This document shows positions 48,051 to 59,429 of a stretch of DNA of 64,000 nt, one piece after another (position 1 is the stretch's first letter; each line of letters starts with the position of its first letter). The translations under genes and the position numbers were made by a program. This stretch comes from Schistocephalus solidus (lineage: Eukaryota; Platyhelminthes; Cestoda; Diphyllobothriidea; Diphyllobothriidae): assembly GCA_017591395.1 (NCBI GenBank), contig WEDG01000233.1, positions 124,001-188,000 of the forward strand. The letters are read 5' to 3'. The notes under the pieces are model-generated. The model did no database searches, was not told where the DNA came from, and saw nothing but the letters and a program-made list of their open reading frames with translations.

Positions 48051-51000
48051 ATCTCCTATGGCATTTGGCGAGCGCTACCTATAAAATGGTTAGGGGGCTT
48101 TGGCTGGGTCCTATGGTGGCTGGAGATAGATAGAGATAGCATACCGAGATTTTCAAACGAAGTGCATCTCCAAAGCCCTCAGAAATGTGGACCAAATTTC
48201 CTTCGTCAAAAGTCTAATGTAGTTTAATTTATATCTGAATTAAGCTTAAGTGCAGGGCACAGGGATAGAAAGGGCTTAAGTGATGGGTATCTTAAGCGAT
48301 CTGAAGGTTAGTGTTTGAGAACGATAGAGCGAGGGAGGAAGTTAATGAGAAGGGACGCAGTGTAGCCTACGTGTTGAGAAGGTCACGCTGGGGCGGGGGT
48401 GAACAATCAACTGGTTAGGAAGGTGAGAGAAACAGTCGTTAATAGTTACGTGGATTATATTTTTTTGCTGACCGATTACACAAAAATAAACCTCTGCCGT
48501 TTGTCACCTTCTTGTCAACCGCGTTTGATTTCATATCAAGTAACTTGATAGAGTACGTGCCCTATCTCAGAAAATCTCATGAATTGGGCACTTTATGTGA
48601 AATAAGACCACACTGCGTCCCCCAAAGTTTTACAGGAGTAAAAAGCAACGAATCTTAAAAAGAGATCATATTTTAATTTAAAAATTAATATTACGTTGTT
48701 TATAAATATCCATTTTTTTAGAAAATTGGCAACTTCCGAATACTGAAAAATGGGGTTAGCTAATTAAGCTGAATTTGTCAATGTTCAGAAGGCTTGTCAA
48801 TGTAAAAAAACGAGTAAATTAAATAACTAAATAAGAATTAATTTTAAAACTAGCCCTGGAATGTGTATTCCGTGGGGGTTTTCTTCCAGATTACGGGCAA
48901 TGGAAAGTTTGGCCGTTACCAAACAACCCAAACTCAAGTATATATTCCAACACGGTTTCATTAGAATTGGTGGTTTCTTTATCCAGTATATACATTGTTT
49001 AAGATGCGTTTGACTAAGGCAAACAGATTTCCGCTTCATAGCGCTGTCAGTACCATCTCAAGCATCAAATATTTCATAAGCCGACATGCTGATAGGCCAG
49101 TCAGGGACTAATAAACTATTTAATGCATTTTAAGTGGGTTTTGTATTGGTTAAATATTTTCATTAGTAAGTGTCAGCTTATCCTTGAAATGATGGTATGT
49201 ACTTCAAGTTTTCCTGTGTTTTCTGTCTATTTACAAAAATGTAGATACTGTTATATGTGCTTATGAAAGCCTTCAAAATAAAATACTGCTTAAAGGCATT
49301 TATCATAATAGTGAGGTCTCTGACAGTCTTTCTAATGCAGCTGGCCATTTTGGTCATATTAATAGACTCACCCAAACATAAAAACTCATGGCTGAGAAGA
49401 ATAAACGCGCACAGCATCATTCGGCAATTAATATGCCCAAGATAGGATTTAAAAACCTCTTATACTAAGTTACTACTTTAAAATACACTTTAATTAGGTT
49501 TTTAGTTGACGAATGTCTGCGTAATGAGCCGTTTTCGAAAATCAAGTCAAGGAACAAATCGAGACGTTTGACCACTTTTTTGACACAAGTAAAATAATGG
49601 ATATAACGTCTTGGGAATTCGAAAGAACTCACTTATTTCGTTCTATTGACGCGTTTTTCGGTATACCTGCTTACATTTTGACCCAGTTCTAAGATTGGAA
49701 ATGCACAACCAAGAAGACGAATATATACTAAGATTTTGCGAACACATGTCAATCTTCTGCCTTTTCCGTTTCAATTTTCGGTATTTATTAATAGTCAACT
49801 GCAGGTCAATATTGACTGCAAATAGTTCGCGTACGACGTGACAGAGAGAAATGATGGCATGTGGCGGCGTTTCGTATATATGCTTCTTTGCAATCCCAAT
49901 TCTCGGTGTGGTAAAACAAAAGACGCTCACACAAGTTTATTAGGGAGTTTTTGGCATAAGAAGTCACCAATTTGCAAAATGAATTTCTAAATCTAAATTC
50001 CCCTTTTTTTCCTGAAAAAAATGTAATTTTTCATACCTTCATTAACCATATTTTCGTGAAAGCCAGATCAAATTGTCCGTTCTCTGGAGGGATATATTCA
50101 AACGTTTTATAGCAAATATTAATGGTCCTTTAAAGTACAACGTTTAAAAACATGACGGTTTGGTTGATTAGGTGTAATAGCGTAGTAAAAACCCTGTCAC
50201 TCAATAAACGTCCGATTCGGCCCAATTTTGCCCAGTTTCGCCTTCAATAAACAGACCTGAAATGACGTCTTCCTTCGTTAAACAGCTTCCTGCGCCCCAA
50301 ATCAGTACTTAAAACACAATTTACAACTCCAAATATATGCCATACTTCAATCTTAAATTTTGAAGATGACATTCCATGACATGACATTCCAGTCTGCTGT
50401 AAATGAAAGACGTCTGTGGAAGCTAGAGGGAAACAACAAGTTATTTACACAAAAATGTAAACATTAAACATTAATCAGAAAAAGATATAAATAAAAGTTA
50501 CACAACCCTCTCTTGAAGCACTATAATACCCTCTGATTATCAAGCTCCAGGAAACTAAAATACCTTCAATTTTTCCCGAACTGGAGTGTGCCCGATCTTT
50601 CATACCTGCTGCATAGTTTACTCATATTTGAGATACCTTCTGACATAAAAAATACTATCAGGCTCTAAAAACATGTTCATAGTGAAAAACTTTCAACATT
50701 TATACAATTGCTCTTGTTTTGCCCAATTTGCATGCATCAGTGATTCGCCAAAAAGGACAGCTCGCTCGCTAACTGTTACTGCTACTGCTGTCCGGCGATC
50801 AAGGGAAATTCTGGCGCACTTACGGTCTGGTAGGCCAACCGTCCTCATTATGCTAAATGACGGAAAGTTGCACTTAGAGAAAAGCAGTGAGCTCTATATC
50901 ATTTGGTTAAGTGGCCTCAAAAGCCACGTGCACGACTACCACTGTTCAGCGTCGACCAAGCTGTGAAACACATTGTAGCCTTCCTCGTATTCGACCCTCG

Positions 51001-51326
51001 AACTGGTAGTTTATAACGACTTCAAAGATGTGGTCAGTCCTTTTGAGGTAAAATCTACAATAGAAAAGGTTGAGCCATTTCGTCACTTCCATCACCTCGT
51101 TCAAAAGTTGTATATTAAGATTTCTACTTCATGTGCCCCTAGCAATGTTTAAAAACATCCAATGCTATAAGACTGCAGTAAAGGTCACACTTAGATAGTA
51201 AACTTATATTTATAGTTAACTGGATAAAGGTATATTGAGGTATTCACTAAAAATTTAGGCACTGCATTCTTCGCAACATTTGCAGCCGACAGTTATCATC
51301 CATTCAGGATACTTCAATGGACGTCG

Positions 51327-51698
51327 TGACCTTATTCTAATGAGCGTCTCAGAGTCCGTTCAAACTGTTTTCTTAGGTCACTGTTCACCTTTGATCAAGA
51401 AGCCGTTGTTATGGCAATAACGCTCAGTAAGTACAAACTGTCAAACAGCTATGGACCTTTTTTACTTTTCTTGACCACTGATTCACCGAAGAAAAAACAG
51501 GTTTTTGGGAGCTGACATTTTTGAGATTTATCTAAAAGAGCGCAGCGTTTTAATGAGACGGTCAAGGGTGTAGAAATTGACAGCAAATACTTAGTCGCCG
51601 TTTAAAAGCCCCAAGCTGAACTCGTGTTCTCCACAAGTGACCCGTTTGTCCCACTCTTTTCATGGGGTATTTTTGTGACGCTCATTAGAATAAGGTCA
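51327..51698. repeat. Perfect 22-bp inverted repeat, 328-bp spacer
   Basis: TGACCTTATTCTAATGAGCG and two further bases at 51327-51348 are exactly complemented at 51677-51698. Similarity does not extend outward or inward. Could be a MITE or chance retention. Confidence 0.5.
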
Positions 51699-51829
51699 TA
51701 CAGATCGGTCAAGCCTATAGGGCAGAGCAAGGATTCATAGGATGTAAATCTTCAAAAGATGTAGTACCAGAAATAAAATGAACACCTCCGCCTACCATGA
51801 ACTAGCTCAATTAAAAAATTGCCTTCTCG

Positions 51830-52075
51830 ATGGAGACAAAACCGCGAGTTCCGGGAAGCAGTTTATGGGCAGAAGATGTAATCGCGGGACCAAGTCATTT
51901 ATTGACTTGAATTTTTTCGGATTTTCAAAGGCAATCGCAGAATAGGGTGGTGGAGGCACACACACTGCCGTATTTATATTACGTTGTTGATATGCAGCCA
52001 CAATCGTACTTTAATTAGAAGCTCTAGAGATCACCGCTGCGGGTTTTATTTGATGCGATGATAATTTGTCGGGCC
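51830..52075 (-). mobile_element. Degenerate PLE 3' fragment
   Basis: Same order of landmarks as 52101-52340 in the same orientation: GGAAGCAGTT, AGAAG, ACACAC, GTATTTATA, TAATTAG, and a TTGATGCGATG box near the end. It is a second, older copy of the PLE 3' end in tandem with the next one. Confidence 0.5.
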
Positions 52076-52079
52076 ACAT

Positions 52080-52905
52080 AATTCCTGATAGAAGTGAACA
52101 GGCGAGTTCAAGGAAGCAGTTCAGAAGAAGAATAGGTGATCACTGAAACATGGTGTTTACTGGCCTGACGTTTCGAATTCTCTCTCGAACCCATCATCAG
52201 AAACAGTAGCAGAAAGGGTGATAGACACACAAGGTGAACAGTATTTATAGTAAGTAAAAGCCACGTTTTCCCATGCGTACTACAATTAGTAGCTATCGCG
52301 ACTACCGATGGGGGTCTTAATTGATGCGATGGTAGCTTAACCGTCCGTGTCCGAATCGTTAATCGCTGTGATTTTATGCCCCATGTTGGATGCGGGTGCG
52401 GTACTGACCCAGCAATTTGGCTCAATGTCCTTGGTGGTGTCGGTCACCCACTTCCTCCCCACGTAATCCATTTCACTGCTCAGCCAATGACTCAACACGG
52501 AATATGGGGACGGGAGTTCATTGCGCTTGTTGATAGACTGTAGGCATGAGAACCATGACTCAAGCAGCTCGCGGTTCACGCAGTAATCACCTCTTGCGAG
52601 GATTTTGGTCTCAAAAAACTTGAAAATATGGCCAGATTTAGTCGAGTGAGGTGCAACCTGAGAGCCAGCGTAATTCCTCCTCACCGCAGCCACGTCCTTG
52701 GTCATTCGCGTCAGGAGTAATCTGCAAGTTTCTCCGGCGTACGTGCTTTGTCCACAACTGCACCAGATCCGGTTAACGATGCCAAACGTTTCCTGCCGCA
52801 GCAGGAAACGGCTGATGGTTGCTTCTGGCCTGTGTGCAAAGGTGTCTGAAGTTTGAACGCTCGAAAGCGGTTGCATGATGGTTAGATATCGATAGGAGGA
52901 AAGAC
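52080..52905 (-). mobile_element. PLE-3, GIY-YIG half, left arm of inverted dimer
   Basis: The 3' half of a PLE on the minus strand, from a connector segment (VQTSDTFAHRPEATISRFL) through the GIY-YIG endonuclease to the 3' end with a hammerhead-like core at 52167-52200. Its downstream part is mirrored by the plus-strand copy at 52880-53490. The perfect hairpin CGTTTCCTGC/GCAGGAAACG (52787-52810, loop CGCA) lies near the inversion point. Confidence 0.85.
52167..52200 (-). ncRNA. Hammerhead-like core at PLE-3 end
   Basis: On the minus strand CTGATGA (52200-52194), an irregular helix II around a CGAGAGAG loop, then GAAAC, GTC and AGGCC. ACGT forms a self-complementary helix III without a loop. 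Helix I can form about four pairs with TGTTT before the core, mostly wobble. Confidence 0.55.
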
Positions 52906-52978
52906 GCTGGGTGTCTGAGTTGCAGCTCACTTGACGGGGCCCGGCCATATTTTTAAGTTCGATAAGTCCGAAATACAT
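52337..52978 (-). pseudogene. PLE GIY-YIG endonuclease fragment
   Basis: A 213-codon open frame. Residues 1-30 are antisense to the opposing PLE copy and are not PLE protein. From about residue 39 it follows the PLE connector, then the GIY-YIG domain at about 67-100 (FGIV...IWCSCGQS...YAGET...), with YAG where YVG/YIG is usual. RELLESWFS...SINKRNELP (about 140-160) is the typical C-terminal tail. The RT domain is absent. The mutated motif and lack of RT indicate a dead fragment kept open by chance or recent insertion. Confidence 0.8.
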
Positions 52979-53490
52979 GCAAGAGGTGATACGTACGTGA
53001 ACCGCGAGCTGCTTCAGTCATTGTTCTCAGGCTAACAGTCCATCAGCAAGTGCAAGGAACGCCCATTCCCATAATCCGTGTTGAGGCATTGGCTGAGCAG
53101 GGAAATGGATCACAAGGGGGGAGAATGTGGGTGACCGACCCTTCTAATGACAGTAAGCCTAATTGCCGGGTCATTTTCACGCCCGTATCCAACACGGATG
53201 ATGAAATCACGATCAGTAGCGACTAGGACACGGACGGCCAAGCTTTCATCGCATCAATTACGACCCCCATCGGTGGTCGTGATACCTAATAATTGTAGTA
53301 TGTGATCGCGTGGCCATTACGTACAATAAATACTGTTCTCCTTGTGCATCTATGACCCTTTCTGCTATTGTCTCTGATGATAGGTTCGAGAGATAATCCG
53401 AAACGTCAGGCCATACCATGTTTCAGTGATCACCTCTTCTTCTTCTGAACTGCTTCCTTGAATTCGCCTTTTCGCTTATATCAGCGAACT
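52880..53490 (+). mobile_element. PLE-3, right arm of inverted dimer
   Basis: Plus-strand copy of the same PLE 3' end: AGGAGG...GACGCTGG near 52900, GCAAGAGGTGAT (52979), CCGCGAGCTGCTT (52998), a CCGTGTTGAGGCATTGGCTG tract (53080), GTATTTATTG-like box, hammerhead core at 53374, ending near CTGCTTCCTTGAATTCGCC (53450-53468). The coding part has stops. Confidence 0.8.
53374..53407 (+). ncRNA. Hammerhead-like core at PLE-3 right end
   Basis: CTGATGA (53374-53380), weak helix II (GGTT with AATCC across CGAGAGAT), GAAAC (53400-53404), GTC, AGGCC. TGTCT just before the core can pair with AGGC after GTC as helix I (four pairs, one wobble). Helix III is the loopless palindrome ACGT. Confidence 0.55.
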
Positions 53491-53884
53491 ACTGGTAAAA
53501 AAATTTATTCCTTCATCAGAAATCAATAAATAAAATTTAAAGCTTAATTTATTTTTCTGGAAAGCAGTGCGATTTCGAAGCTTGACGTCACCTGAGTTTC
53601 ATTGAATCACGTTCAATTTGTTTCGGTTACAGTACGATTTTATTTTAACCCTTTCTTTTTTATATTTACTTTCTTTTATAGCAAGAAGCACAAAAATAAA
53701 AGGTTTTGTTTTTTACTATTAAATAGCATACGAAATGTCTTGGATACTGTGTAACATCCGATTTCGCCCAAATCCTGCTTGTTAACCCTTCAATTTAAAT
53801 GAGTGAAATGCAGTGCTCTTTAGAAAAAAGGTCTTTTAAGCATCAAATCCACTCATTTTAACCGAAATAACAAGAATAAGAACA

Positions 53885-54130
53885 GCAGGCCAGTAAACAA
53901 AATTTTCCAGTGATCGCCTTTTCTTCCTCGCAGTCTGCATAATGGCCGCAATTTCGTCATTCGCATTCGATTTTGGCATGATCATTACTTGGCCATTTGG
54001 TTCGCTCTTTCTGGAAATTTTGGTCACGCGCTCCCTTCCTACGTGACCGCTTCCCTTTAGCAGGAAGTCCGTTGGCTTGTTAATGGACTGCAGTCCAGGG
54101 AACTATGATTCGAGTTCGAGGGATAATCTG
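53885..54130. mobile_element. Degenerate PLE fragment
   Basis: Landmarks of the PLE 3' region in scrambled orientation: GGTCACGCGCTCCCTTCCTACGTGA-type tract near 54022 and a GTTGGCTTGTTAATGGACTG tract near 54070 (minus-strand sense), with GTTCGAGGGATAATCTGGAA near 54114 (plus sense). Confidence 0.4.
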
Positions 54131-54139
54131 GAACTTCGG

Positions 54140-54780
54140 GCCAATAAGCTTCTTGACGTAGCGATCGCATCGTCTTCTGAATGGCCTAATCATCTGCTGT
54201 TGACCATTTTCTGTTGGCGTCACGTTCAACTTTTAGCCTGCAGTCAGGAGAAAACATGGTGTTTTACTAGTAATGACATAGATTATACAGGCGGTCTGTT
54301 TCCCTTAGGAGGTTCACGGCAAACCAACTCAACTGTTAGTGACAAAATAGGCGTTTGAGGCTACTGGACGTAATAACCGGCATGGTAAATACCTCTCTAA
54401 GTACCTCTTGTCTTCATATCTTTGCTTTCAGTACACTATCTGGGGTTCATATACACAGCCCAAAATGCATGAGTAATTTACTCCAAAAAGAGCAAATTAA
54501 ATCTTTTTAATTATTTATATCTGCTACAGCTAAGTAGGGGGCTAGCTCCATAGAGTTTAGTTCTTCCTGGTTTTTGGGTATTGGCTAGTCTGTGGATTAA
54601 ATAATTTCATTCGTTTAACTCAAGTTCAAAATTTACAAGTGTCACTTTGCAGTACTAATAATTCGCTAAATATTACACGAGAAGATGTGTTTAGTCATAT
54701 TTTCATACACAGCAAGTAAATCCTTGCAGATTTAGTTGCATGAATTCCCACCAATTTCTAAGGACATGAAGACTGGACCT
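54140..54780. other. No recognisable gene
   Basis: AT-rich DNA without recognisable coding or repeat structure. Confidence 0.5.
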
Positions 54781-54786
54781 TCACCT

Positions 54787-55345
54787 TCACATCGTCACTT
54801 CATTCTCAATTACCTTCAGTAATGTTTTGACGCAGGCCTCTACGACGTTTTGCTGCATCCCGTTTCTGATCTCAATGCAGGCCATGCGGATTCGTTTTTA
54901 AAGCTTGTACAGATCACACGATTTAGTGGCATAGATCTTGCGTTCACTAGAGTCCCAGAAGGAAAAGTCGCAAGCTGTGAGGTCAAAAGACAATGGAGTC
55001 TAGTTGAGGGGACCCATGCAAATGATCAATCGGCGAATAAACTTGATCTTCAAGAAATCCATCAATAACCTGGAAATATGAGGGAGGATCTTTGTTTTGT
55101 TAAAAATATACTATAAATGTCTTGCCTGAAATTTTAGGATAGAAGAATCTTGCAGAATTTATTTGTAGCTTTCCTCTGCAAACGTGGTTGTAGCACAGGA
55201 TGCCGACCAGTTATGTTGTAGGCGTTGCACAAAATTATAATCGAAGAGTTCCTGTCATGCTCTGCTAATGGGTTTGATTGTCTTTGAATTCAACAGTCTT
55301 GTATGCTTATGCAAACCAAGAAGTTAAATGCAGCCTCCTCATTGA
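54787..55345 (-). pseudogene. Mariner-type transposase relic
   Basis: Minus strand. The C-terminal frame (54990-54787) reads FDLTACDFSFWDS...KIYATKS...., matching the PDLTPxDFFLWG...KVYATxP box around the last catalytic Asp of mariner/IS630-type transposases, and runs on through one stop to a typical tail (NVVEACVKTLLKVIEN) and a TGA. Further 5' (55345-55170) EEAAFNF and a CNAYNITG stretch resemble the first catalytic-Asp region (SDEAxF) and the following strand. A gap with shifts lies between. The cut-and-paste enzyme would be dead. Terminal inverted repeats were not found. Confidence 0.65.
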
Positions 55346-55349
55346 ACTA

Positions 55350-57485
55350 CAAGTTTCTGATGAGCTAATGGCAGTTCTGGTTAAAGATCAAGGAGGGATT
55401 CATGTACTTTTCTACGCACCTCATGAATTGCTACATCAAGCCCTAAAAACTGTGAAGTTGGTGCGGGCAGGTTAGTTGATGCTGACTTTCAATGCAGCTC
55501 TTCAGGTGGAGTTTCCTTGGCTATACGCTAACGCCTTTTCTAGAAGTTCCCAAGGTTCTGCTTATATCACTAGCCCCTGAGCGACTTTTGGCAATCTACA
55601 GGAGAACGATGCCATGTCTCAATAGTAGAGCGTTTGACTTAATCAAACTCAATTACTTCAGGATTTCATGTCCCGCAAACGTGCAATAAGATATTTCTGG
55701 CTTCCGACGGCAAACAAGGCATAATGGAGCATCTGACTTTGTCAATATTCCACCTTATGCATATTAGCCGTTTGACATGCGAGTGCCTACTTGAACTCGA
55801 TATATAGTTGGAAAGTGAAACTAGACTTGTCTGTCTTTCTTCCGTGCGGATGAATAGAATTGTTCTACAATTATGATCCGTTTTACGTGCGATAAGAAAC
55901 AAAACCGACATAACTATAAGTATATCTATATATATATTTAACTCGACCTTGTCATCGGGCAATACACAGAAGAATGATCGAACCACCCAGTAATTTGAAC
56001 TCCTGGTCAGTACATTCGTGATCCATGGGTTGCTTTTTCAAAAATATATCCCTCATTGCTTTGCTGTAGAGCTAGCACGCATGAAAAAGTTAGTAAGGAA
56101 CCGTCAGTATTTAAACTTTCTGCAATAAGGATGGTGCTATGCACTTTTGATTAGTCCAATGCCGTCAAATGGCTATTTATTGAAATCCATTATTTGTATT
56201 TTAGGCTCCTTGTTCCTTTAGCAAATCTTCTTGATCAGAAATTGCTTATAGTCATTAGGCTATTTCATAGACAGGAAAACAGGGCCTCCAAGCATAAGCG
56301 AAAGCCGAAATTCCGATTAGATTAGTCAGGCGGACAGGCCAACCTCGTGCGACATGAAACCGATATTATAACTAGCAAGAAGCCCTAGCAGGCACGTTTG
56401 TGCGTTGGGTTGTTTGCCAGAGGGGCAATAGGAAAATCTCAGTAAGTAGCCCTCCTTAATGCGTCCCTAGATTTTATCGCAAAGAAGGCAAAACATGAGA
56501 GCCGCTGTAGATTGCAACATGCCTTGTTTTACTGACTTAATTACGACCATGTTAGTAGTTTATGTGGCAAAGTCTTTGCCCAACGGCAGATGGCGGACTA
56601 TCCCGGCCTTGGCGACTCGTTGAGGCACGGATACTTATTGTCCTTATGTGGCTCCTTCGTGTGAAGCAGCCTTCACAAACGGTAAAAGATGAATAAAAAC
56701 ATTGACAGCGGCGACGGCGGTGGCAGAGGGTAGGCGGTTAATCGATTTCAAGGTCTTGTCGTGCGGGCTTTCCGAGGTGCTTTCTTTGCCGCCAAGTTTG
56801 GACTTTTACCGCTTATGCAACTATTTTAACCCTATGGCTGCTTTTAACTAGACCACCACTTGCGCAATATAAGTATCACGTAGACAAAAAGGTGCTCATT
56901 GGTTTCAGATACTTCTTGAAAATTATGGCAAAAGAATACTGACTCTAAACCTAGTCTCGTTCATTATACAAACTCGGCATTGCCTGAGCACTGCCCAATG
57001 TTCCGATTAAATCTGCTCGCACGCATGGCGCAATATACTAAGAAAGGTTAGTATTGAGGTGTATCCTTAGATCGCGTCCATATAATTTAGCTGTACAATC
57101 GGCACTATCTAATCTGCACGATACCTACTAATAACAGTGGTATACACTTATGCATTCTTAGGGATATTTGGAATCTTCCTCAAGGTTAAGCTGCAAAAAA
57201 GGAAAGGGAAGAGTTTGACATGAAATTAAACTCCTATAGGGGCTTCAAACACTTTTCATAATTAAGTTTGGGATTTAATAAATGCATTAAGTCCATTCAA
57301 TAAAAATGCAAACTTGACATCTGCCATTCCGTCCCATGGAATCTATATATTCCAGCTGAGGGCAGTTTTTGAAAAAAAGTGCATTCTAAAGTAGAAGCAG
57401 ACGGCTGCAAATTAAAAAAGTATCGTTAAAAATTGTGAGCCTCTTTTTAAGAGGGATTACGCATAAATGTCTCCACAGAATATTT
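55350..57485. other. No recognisable gene
   Basis: The mariner relic may extend to about 55500 but degrades. The stretch 56280-56800 is noticeably richer in G+C than its flanks yet has no convincing open frame; it may be an unrecognised repeat. Confidence 0.45.
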
Positions 57486-57487
57486 CG

Positions 57488-57489
<2 letters not shown>

Positions 57490-57545
<56 letters not shown>
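57490..57545. repeat. (TA)n microsatellite
   Basis: TA run that abuts the GACAAAGACGTTATACCGTA repeat at 57546. Confidence 0.95.
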
Positions 57546-57547
<2 letters not shown>

Positions 57548-58006
57548 CAAAGACGTTATACCGTACTTCCGACATAGATACTAGCTCAAAAGCCCAGACA
57601 CGTGTTTCGCCGATTTTTCTGCTGCTGTGTGACACAGCAACGAGGGGTTCGGCTCCTCGGTGGGTCCCCCAGCGTTCTCTATGCGGTTTCTGGTATATGG
57701 ACTCAGAGAATAATCGGGTTAATAATTTCTGAAATTATTAAGTGCAGGACATGGAGTCAGGTGATTCGGACATGACTTTTTTAGGGTCAGACCCGAAATT
57801 TCAATGAACATTTGGGTCGAAGACAATCAACCACTGTGGAATAACCACGTAATGCCCATTCTACAAACAAGTAGTACTACAAGTAGTATGAATCTTATAT
57901 GACAAAGACGTTATACCGTACTTCCGACATAGATACTAGCTAAAAGCCCAGACATGTGTTTCGCCGATTTTTCTGCTGCTGTGTGACACAGCAACGAGGG
58001 GTTCGG
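57542..58006 (+). repeat. Direct pair of ~110-bp dispersed repeat
   Basis: 57542-57652 and 57897-58006 are nearly identical (a one-base deletion and one C/T change seen by eye), both starting TATGACAAAGACGTTATACC. Each contains the hairpin TGCTGTGT-G-ACACAGCA and, on the minus strand, GGCGAAAC followed by ACGTGTC. A degraded third copy spans about 58130-58300. The first copy runs further, into GTTCTCTATGCGGTTTCTGG. Confidence 0.8.
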
Positions 58007-58129
58007 CAAAGGAGTAGGCAGTTGATACTGAATTTTTTGCTATCTATTCTGTCCACACTCCATCAGGGCTTCAGTCTTCTAGGATTTTAGTGCCAAAGGA
58101 CACACGCCACATGGCATTCAGATTTCTCA

Positions 58130-58300
58130 TTAAAAAGTATGGCATAGCTAAATACCGTACTCTTAAAATTACATTTTACTTAAAGCACAAAATGTTGCTC
58201 TCAAAGTTCCTTCTGCTGCATGACGCAAATGCAAGGTGTTCGCCTCATATGCTTGCCCTTCAGCGTCCTCTATGCTTTATTCTGGATTTAATAATCGTAC
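58130..58300 (+). repeat. Degraded third copy of the same repeat
   Basis: Landmarks in order: ATACCGTACT (near 58150), CTTCTGCTGCATGACGC (near 58211), TTCGCCTC, and CAGCGTCCTCTATGC near 58262, matching the longer first copy. Confidence 0.5.
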
Positions 58301-58570
58301 ATTTGTTGTGACGACGATATAAACCCTGGCCCCCTATCAAAACGACTCTTCTGCAGGCGTGTCACTACGAAAGATCGCCAACAACGAAGACGAAATATGC
58401 GTTACAAGTACAACTTGAAGTGGTCTCACAAGCACCTTAAAATAAACCGAGTGAGGGAAACCTTCTAGGATTTACTAACCTGTAGCATAAATTTAAATAA
58501 AGGATCAGTAAGCTACGAGGGTAATAGGATAACGGCTGCGAAAGCCAAAACAGTGGCTCGCTAGCCTCAG

Positions 58571-59185
58571 GTGCGTGCGACCCATGACATTGACTCCCAA
58601 ACCCTCCAACATACCAACACAGTCAACGAGAATTTATCACACAGATCGGCCTCATGGGACACCTCTGGACATCTGGATGCAATACCAACCGGAAAACTTC
58701 CACCTAATGCCTACATAGACGCCCCCTTTTGTCACACCTGCGTCACCGGTGATAACACGTCAAATGCCCTGCCATTGTCGAGCCTCAATACCTCCCTCGA
58801 CCAGCCAAAACCCCCGGAGAGGAGCTACGACAAAAAACACGCCTTTCACTACTGTTACCGCTGATATCATTCATGACGCCCCGTTTACCTCTATCCTAAA
58901 CACCACCGCCCCCATCACCAGCGAAGTGTACTCAACCCCAATTTACAATCAATGCATTCACACAATCGCGTCATGCATAAGCCTGGTTGGCCGCTCGCAA
59001 GGAGACCGCAAGGAGACCGGGTCACCATTGCCAAGAGCCTCGACATTTCTCGTCGAAGCCAACGTACATTCACTCGCAGAATGGCTCTGCTAAGCCATAT
59101 ACACGTCCATATGCACGACTGGCATTCGCCCCAATATCAACAGGCTAAGCAAACCCTGCGCATCCGGTTAATTTTTCAACAGTAG
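58571..59185 (+). pseudogene. Decayed C2H2 zinc-finger ORF of repeat family
   Basis: Three overlapping open frames in two registers form a broken reading. The first part is Pro/Thr/Ser-rich (TVTADI...PFTS...TTAPITSEVYS). It leads into two degenerate C2H2 fingers: CIHTIASCISLVG... without the His pair of the usual HLRIH, then RSQRTFTRRMALLSHIHVH in the shifted frame, without its Cys pair. Key zinc ligands are thus lost in both. I associate this Pro/Thr-rich plus double-finger arrangement with a high-copy ORF family in diphyllobothriid tapeworms. No neighbouring promoter or intact start was seen. Confidence 0.6.
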
Positions 59186-59194
59186 AACTCCACT

Positions 59195-59420
59195 TGAAAG
59201 AAGTAGATGCGATCGCAGCGACGAGTGCTTTATTTTCCTGACGTTTTGGATTCCAACTTAAACCTATCATTCGAGACAGTATCAGGAAGTAGCAGTATTT
59301 ATAGGATGCTACTGCGTGCCTATGACAATTAACGGTTCTCCCTTCATAGATGATGACTGTGCTCTATTGCGTTAGTTTTGTTGATGGTCGGCATGCGGGT
59401 CATTATCCACTCAAATTGCA
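59195..59420 (-). mobile_element. PLE 3' terminal fragment
   Basis: Matches the left end of the 52-kb PLE: CCTGACGTTTTGGATTC, CCTATCATTCGAGACAGT, AGCAGTATTTATAG. The hammerhead core is decayed (complement of TATCATT and of ACGTTTTGG). No coding part was recognised beyond 59430. Confidence 0.55.
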
Positions 59421-59429
59421 TCACCTGTG

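Larger units (their letters stand above)
46800..51820. other. No recognisable gene
   Basis: Apart from the telomere-like tract near 47.95 kb and the short inverted repeat near 51.3-51.7 kb, nothing identifiable. Open frames are short and without domain signatures. Confidence 0.45.
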
